This document shows positions 59,295-64,000 of a stretch of 64,000 nt of DNA, piece after piece. Made by a program: the position numbers and the translations under genes. A model generated the notes under the pieces. That model saw only the letters and a program-made list of their open reading frames with translations, was not told where the DNA came from and ran no database searches. Where the stretch lies: positions 15,562,001-15,626,000 of the forward strand of contig OY992838.1 of NCBI GenBank assembly GCA_963921425.1. Reading direction: 5' to 3'. Every line of letters starts with the position of its first letter. Positions within the stretch are counted from its first letter, which is position 1. The stretch comes from Dryas octopetala. Its lineage: Eukaryota; Streptophyta; Magnoliopsida; Rosales; Rosaceae.

Positions 59295-60045
59295 GTGAGT
59301 CAACCAATAGTCACTTTTATTCTCCCTCTTTCGTCTCTTCCTTCCTCTAAATCTTTGGAGCCATCATCGATCTTCAACTTCAGTCTTCACTCTTCCCCTA
59401 CTTACGTGCATATATGTCCTCGCTGTCAACCTTCAGACACTAAAGAATTGGACTTAATGTATAAATTTTTTTTTGCTTTTGTTTTCTTCTATCTTGGGCC
59501 ACTGGTCTTCTGTTTCGTTAATGAAGGGATTTCCATTTTCCACACCCAAAATCAAGAGAAAAACTCCTTATTAAACCCATCATGCAGCAGCAACACCAAC
59601 AACCACACTAAGTTAATTGACTTTTTCCTAGTATATATTGTAGATTACTAAATTAGTAGCATAAAAAATTGTGGATAGTATCTAATTGACAATTATGTTT
59701 TAAACTATTTTAGTGATTCAAAATAAAGAAAAAAGAATTTAAATATTAATTTTGAAGTTTAAATGGCATAGAATGAATTTTAAATAGTAGTAGTTTTTTT
59801 TTTTTGCCAAAATTTACTTTTGGTCCCTATAGTTTTCACTTTTTCCTATTAGGATTTTGACAAAAATAAGAAGGATTGAAACTATTGGGACAAGAGGGAA
59901 AAATGAACTTTTGGTCATTTTAAATATTAGTATTTTTTTTTTTTTTGAATGCAAGTGCTAATAGTAGTTTCCACTTTCCACTCTCCACTTTCTAGAAAAG
60001 GAAGCATCTACAACTTCATAATTTCTGGGTTGGTGTCGAACAATA
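59295..60045. other. Spacer, no gene
   Basis: The 118-codon frame at 59295-59651 has no domain. At 59810-59930 the words ttttggtccctatag and its inverted partner (gggacaagagggaaaa, then aacttttggtc) suggest a short decayed MITE. Confidence 0.45.
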
Positions 60046-60069
60046 ATGAACCAGAACGGCAACAACATG

Positions 60070-60290
60070 GTGGAGCTTTCAGCAACTGTCGTGGGCGGCG
60101 GTTCTAGTTCTCCGGCACAGCAACTCCAATCCATATCTCGAACAGCGGATGAACCTCCTCCCAGGATTCAAGTTTGTCCAGGAGGTAAGCATCGTAGGTC
60201 GACGACCGCAGCTACACGTTCCCCAATCCATTTCGTCCACCCTAAACCAACAAAGAAACCCAAAAATAAGAACTAGACATAAACCCAATG
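60070..60290 (-). pseudogene. GRF-type zinc-finger remnant
   Basis: The minus strand encodes CSCGRRPTMLTSWTNLNPGR followed by RFIRCSRY, matching the zf-GRF pattern C-x-C-G ... T-x-x-NPGRRF-x-x-C. The expected final Cys and the rest of the protein are missing. After CSRYG the frame runs into unrelated sequence and stops near 60079. Such small GRF proteins are frequent in plant genomes, often near transposons. The overlapping plus-strand frame (60046-60276) has no domain, and I take it as the shadow. Confidence 0.55.
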
Positions 60291-60747
60291 GGTCAAACCC
60301 ATAATTTTACAAAACTCACGATGAAGATTAAGACATTGAAAGTCAGCTTTGGCTACCAAAATCCCCAAAATCCTCACTCTTATACATGCAGATCGACCTT
60401 CCTCATAATAAATGCATATCAACTTTCTCGGGATCTTTAATAGAGGGTTGGAGCGTGGTTTTGAGATGGCAGGGTAATTTCAAATCAATTGCACAGGTAT
60501 TCTTCCTTTTTAATTTATTTTATATATTTTATTATTATTTTTGCTGAGTCAGTGCTACCTAGGCATTTAACAAACCTGTTCACGGACAGATTAACAGAGG
60601 TAGCTTAGCGACGCATATTCATACTTGAGGTACCTTAGCGCCAGTTTTTGAAGATGGGGTATCTAGTTGTAAATCGACCCAAAGTTGGGGTATATAATTG
60701 CAATAAAGCCATAATATAAAAATTTGTATCGTAATATATATATATAT
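60291..60747. other. Spacer with traces of the 39223-50570 repeat
   Basis: No gene. The last part, taatataaaaatttgta at about 60711, matches the repeat piece at about 40078, so a truncated second copy of that repeat begins here. Confidence 0.45.
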
Positions 60748-61299
60748 ATATATATAGGCTTAATTGTGTTTTTACCATCCAAAGTTTAAGTTGATTCTCA
60801 CTTTACCACCCAGATGTAGGCCTCACCAAAAAGCCCAAGGTCCGAAGCCCACCCGAAGCTCGCCCGGCCCATTAGGCCCGAAGCCTGATTTAGCCCGAAA
60901 TTTGGGCCGGCCCGGCCCGGCCTGAAAGTCTCTTGGGTTGGGCTTGTGCCATCCCCTTGAAGTCCATGGGCCGCCCAAAGCCCAGCCCATTTAGGCCCGC
61001 CCAAAGCCCGACCCAAAGCCCAATTTGGGAATCATAACATATTTAATATATTTTTCATTTGTTTACTCTAATAAATTATTAATATGCTTATTAAGTTATT
61101 ATATAATACTATAATGTTAGTAAATAGTAATAGTGTAGACTATGTAATACCATAAATAATAAAGTAATAAACTTTTAAAATTATATACAACATTACAACT
61201 ATAATAAAACATAAATGTATATGTGTATATACAATTTTTATAATACAACTATAATTAAAGTTATTAAACCACGATCGTCAATTCATTAATTCAACGATC

Positions 61300-61860
61300 T
61301 GAACCGTTCATTTTCTATTTTCATAGTCAAAGATCATCCTTACAAAAAATCGGCTAAATCGGAATTCATCTACCCATTCGATTATCATTAGAAAAACCAC
61401 GATTGTTCATTAATTCAACCACCGTTACGTCACTATTACATCTCCGATTAAACTAATTTTTTGCAAGAATTCTCTTTGAGTGGGGAGCTAAAACTTGAAC
61501 GGTTCGGATCGTTGAAAACATGATCGATATGTGAGCTTCTATATATAAATATACTTGAAGAGTATAATTTTAATAACTTTCCTGTTGAAACCTTGTTGTT
61601 TCCATAATTATGAAGATCACAACGTGATTTCAATAATCTGACCTGTTCATTTTCTATGTTCATAGACAAAGATCATCCGTACAAAAAATCGGCTAAATTG
61701 AAATTCATCTACCCATTCAATCATTCTTAGAAAAACCACGATCGTTTATTAATTCGACCACCATTATGTCACTTTTATATCTCCGATTGAGCTAATTTTT
61801 TGCACGAATTATCTTTGAGTGAGGAACTAAAATTTGAACGGTTCGGATCGTTGACAACAC
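61300..61860. repeat. Internal direct duplication of about 215 bp in the palindromic hAT
   Basis: Shared landmarks in both copies: gttcattttctat, aaagatcatcc, acaaaaaatcggctaaat, gaaaaaccacgat and gaacggttcggatcgttga. The copies differ at perhaps a tenth of positions. Confidence 0.75.
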
Positions 61861-62099
61861 AATTGCATCGTTTGTTTATAAAAATATGTAATAAAATATA
61901 TAATAAAACATATGTACATTTATGTTTTATTATAGTTGTAATGTTGTATATAATTTTAAAAGTTTATTATTTATGGTATTACACTATTACTAACATAATA
62001 GTATTATATAATAACTTAATAACCATATTAATAATTTATTGAAGTAAACAAACCAAAGAGCTATTAAATCTATTATGATTCACAAACTTGACAAATAAA

Positions 62100-62165
62100 C
62101 TAATCAGCTTAGTTGGTTAAGAGTTGAAGCTTGTTATGTGAGGTCTCATGTTCAAATCACAATAT
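62100..62165 (+). other. tRNA-like module in a hAT arm, second case
   Basis: Reads atcagcttagttggttaaga (A-box-like) and catgttcaaatcac (B-box-like) about 35 bp apart, about 250 bp before the right end of the hAT. No tRNA cloverleaf is formed. Compare 36645-36715. Confidence 0.45.
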
Positions 62166-63094
62166 AGCCAAAATCCTATATTTTTTTTTTAAAGATATAT
62201 ATGTGTCTAAACAGGCTTTAGGCCCATTATGGGCTGCCCGTTCGAGCCTAGCCCGGCCCTCCAAGCCCGCAAGCCAAAGCCCGATGGGCGGGTCTTGGGC
62301 TTGTGTAATAAAGCCCAAGCCCGGCCCGAAAGCCCTATTGGGCTTTTATAATTCAAGCCCGAACCCGGCCCGAACCCAAAAAATTTGGGCCGGGCTGGCC
62401 CATTGCCGACCCCTACCCAGATGTTTATTTGTCTCACTTTACTACCTACAATTATTTCTCATGTCACACTCCTTTTTCCATCCATTCCGTCATTCAAACC
62501 TTAAAAAATGCTGACGTAGCAGAGACATATTTTCCTCTCTTCATTCAACTTCATCTACTTGGACAAAAGAATCTACTAAAATTTCTTATATTTTATAAAA
62601 TATTAAATTTAATTACAATAATTAAAAACTAAAAATATGAGAATTTTTTTGGGATGAGGGAAGAGAGGGGAAGGAGGAAGGAGATGAGTTTTTTTTTTTT
62701 TTTTTAAGTTTTAGTATATTATATTTTTAATTAATTTTTTTTACACATGACAACTTATATAAGAAAAAAAAGGCCTACAATGGCCATATAGGTGCCACAT
62801 CACCAATTTTTAGGGTTTAGGAGAATTTTTTATTTATTTTTTTGTTCAAGTTGACGAAATGACAATAATCCCTTTGTCACAAATGACAATAATCTCTTTA
62901 CCACATTAGTATTTTTAATGATTTGGATGATGAAATAGACGGAAAAAGATAAAGTAGAATACGATACATAGTTGTAGGTGGTAAAATGAGACAAATAAAC
63001 ATTTGAGTGGTAAAGTGAGAATCAACACAAACTTTGAGTGGTATAAACACAATTAAATATATATATATATACTTGTTAATTTTATTAAATTATA

Positions 63095-63785
63095 TATATA
63101 AATATGTGGGCCCTTCTCAAAGTGGGGCCCTGAGCAAGTGCTCAGCTTGAAATTTGAAATTTTGAATAGATCATTAGATCCGGGGCGGTTTTTTTGGGGA
63201 TTCCCCTGTATAATTGAACAATACTGTAGCACGAAAAGATAGGTTTATGACTAATCAGAAAAGTCACGGTTCTGCTTGCTTTCTCTTGTAAGAGAATCTA
63301 GCTAAGATGGTGATCAAAAAAAGAAAACAAAGAGCAGAGAATCTCAACTGCACTGTAGAAGTACTTTTTTTGATGGAAATGAAAGTTTTCTTCTTTGTGT
63401 TTTTTCCTTGTAAATTTAATATATTAATTTGTACTAAGCTACTAATTATGGCGATTAGTATGGCGAGTATGCATCACAAATTACTAATCTACCAAGTTTC
63501 TTTTTCACCAAGTTTTTTTTGGCAAAAAAAAAAAATTACAAGGGGAAAACAAGTAGACATATGCGAGTATTATGACAATCTACTTGGTTTTTTCATTCTA
63601 ATATTTTTTTTGGCAAAAAAAATTGGTGAGGAAGAAACTTGGTAAATTAGTATATCAATTTGTTGACATCATGCGAGTATGAGTCATACCGAATGACTTT
63701 ATTCTTTTTCTTTTTGGTCATAAAAGTAAGATACTTAGTGAGGAAGGCAGTCTATAAAGATTTATAGACTTATAGGCTTATAGCC
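63095..63785. repeat. Direct repeat copy B (partner at 50500-51165)
   Basis: Begins with the GGGCC-type repeat end (gtgggcccttctcaaagtgg) and continues collinear with copy A to about 63785. The copies differ by scattered substitutions and several indels of up to some tens of bases. The small frame at 63307-63645 is an artefact. Confidence 0.8.
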
Positions 63786-64000
63786 ATAAGATTACTTCTT
63801 TCTTTTTTTCTTTTTTTTATCCCATTATCTTTTTTTTTTTTTTTTTTCACAATAGTATTAAAGATTCTAAATTTATATACTAAATTTTGATCCCTAATAC
63901 ACATATCAAGATTTTATTTGTTGTAAAATTAATAATCTTTAAAGTGAATTATATATAAATCAATAATATATTGACACATCATTTAATTTGAAATATACAA
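63786..64000. other. AT-rich end of window
   Basis: T runs and AT-rich text. Nothing is recognised. Confidence 0.5.

Larger units (their letters stand above)
60809..62423. mobile_element. Palindromic hAT element with perfect 8-bp duplication
   Basis: The element occupies 60817-62415 (1599 bp), flanked by cccagatg at 60809-60816 and 62416-62423. Ends: taggcctcaccaaaaagccc and, reversed, taggggtcggcaatgggcc. Both arms are full of GGCCCG. Further in, 61055-61215 and 61895-62045 are inverted copies of an AT-rich block (tatacaacattacaactata and its mirror). The core holds a direct duplication, about 61300-61510 and 61640-61860. No transposase is present. Confidence 0.85.
60748..63065. mobile_element. 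Mutator-like MITE split by a hAT
   Basis: Pieces are 60757-60816 and 62424-63056. The ends ggcttaattgtgtttttacc and, reversed, tttaattgtgtttataccac match over about 150 bp when the hAT is left out. Both sides are flanked by at least nine bases of TA repeat (atatatata), compatible with a 9-bp duplication but not proof, because the flanks are simple sequence. No protein is encoded. Confidence 0.7.

Noticed and set aside
60046-60276. Plus-strand small protein with Ser/Pro-rich sequence
   Set aside because: The minus strand of the same stretch has the recognisable zf-GRF motif, so the plus frame is more likely a shadow.

Overview
The window reads as nuclear DNA of a flowering plant, most likely a eudicot. 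It is AT-rich, its genes carry introns and are far apart, and the space between them is packed with plant repeats: hAT, Mutator-like, PIF/Harbinger, Helitron, L1-type LINE, Ty1/copia and Ty3/gypsy. An organelle-derived block is also present. Nothing here fixes the genus.

Only two host genes look whole, and both lie on the minus strand. The first, at 11294-12807 with a probable 5'UTR exon near 13653, encodes an F-box/leucine-rich-repeat protein of 422 residues in three coding exons. The second, at 22756-28549, is the plant TAD3 gene in eight exons (418 residues). TAD3 is the non-catalytic partner in the enzyme that makes inosine at the tRNA wobble position. In both genes every exon junction keeps the reading frame and has GT/AG borders.

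Region by region: 1-11 kb holds a hAT element with perfect 8-bp target duplications, LTR-like repeats and a broken copia fossil at 5130-8893. The F-box gene follows at 11-14 kb, a Mutator-type MITE at 14.0-14.5 kb, a probable long solo LTR at 15.0-17.5 kb, and two LINE fragments in opposite orientations at 17.6-21.3 kb. A 22-kb stretch from 21.3 kb starts with a long CT microsatellite and contains TAD3. At 29.7-37.2 kb a small plant transposase-like gene is split at its splice acceptor by a hAT element, which itself holds a 5.3-kb gypsy chromovirus fossil.

From 39.2 to 50.6 kb lies a nested stack. An old repeat contains a Mutator MITE, a small Helitron and a foldback MITE. The foldback MITE is split by a decayed Harbinger element, which in turn contains a structurally complete Harbinger element (40640-44861) with both proteins open, and a hAT element. 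A second copy of that hAT sits at 51504-52756. Organelle-type DNA, including a piece of plastid rbcL, spans about 55.8-59.3 kb. A zf-GRF remnant lies at 60.1-60.3 kb, and a Mutator MITE split by a palindromic hAT at 60.8-63.1 kb. The last 0.7 kb repeats 50.5-51.2 kb.

The candidate most worth attention is the complete Harbinger element: intact target duplications, matching ends, an intact Myb-like gene, an intact DDE transposase gene, and clusters of a repeated GTGACCC motif near both ends that could be its protein-binding sites.
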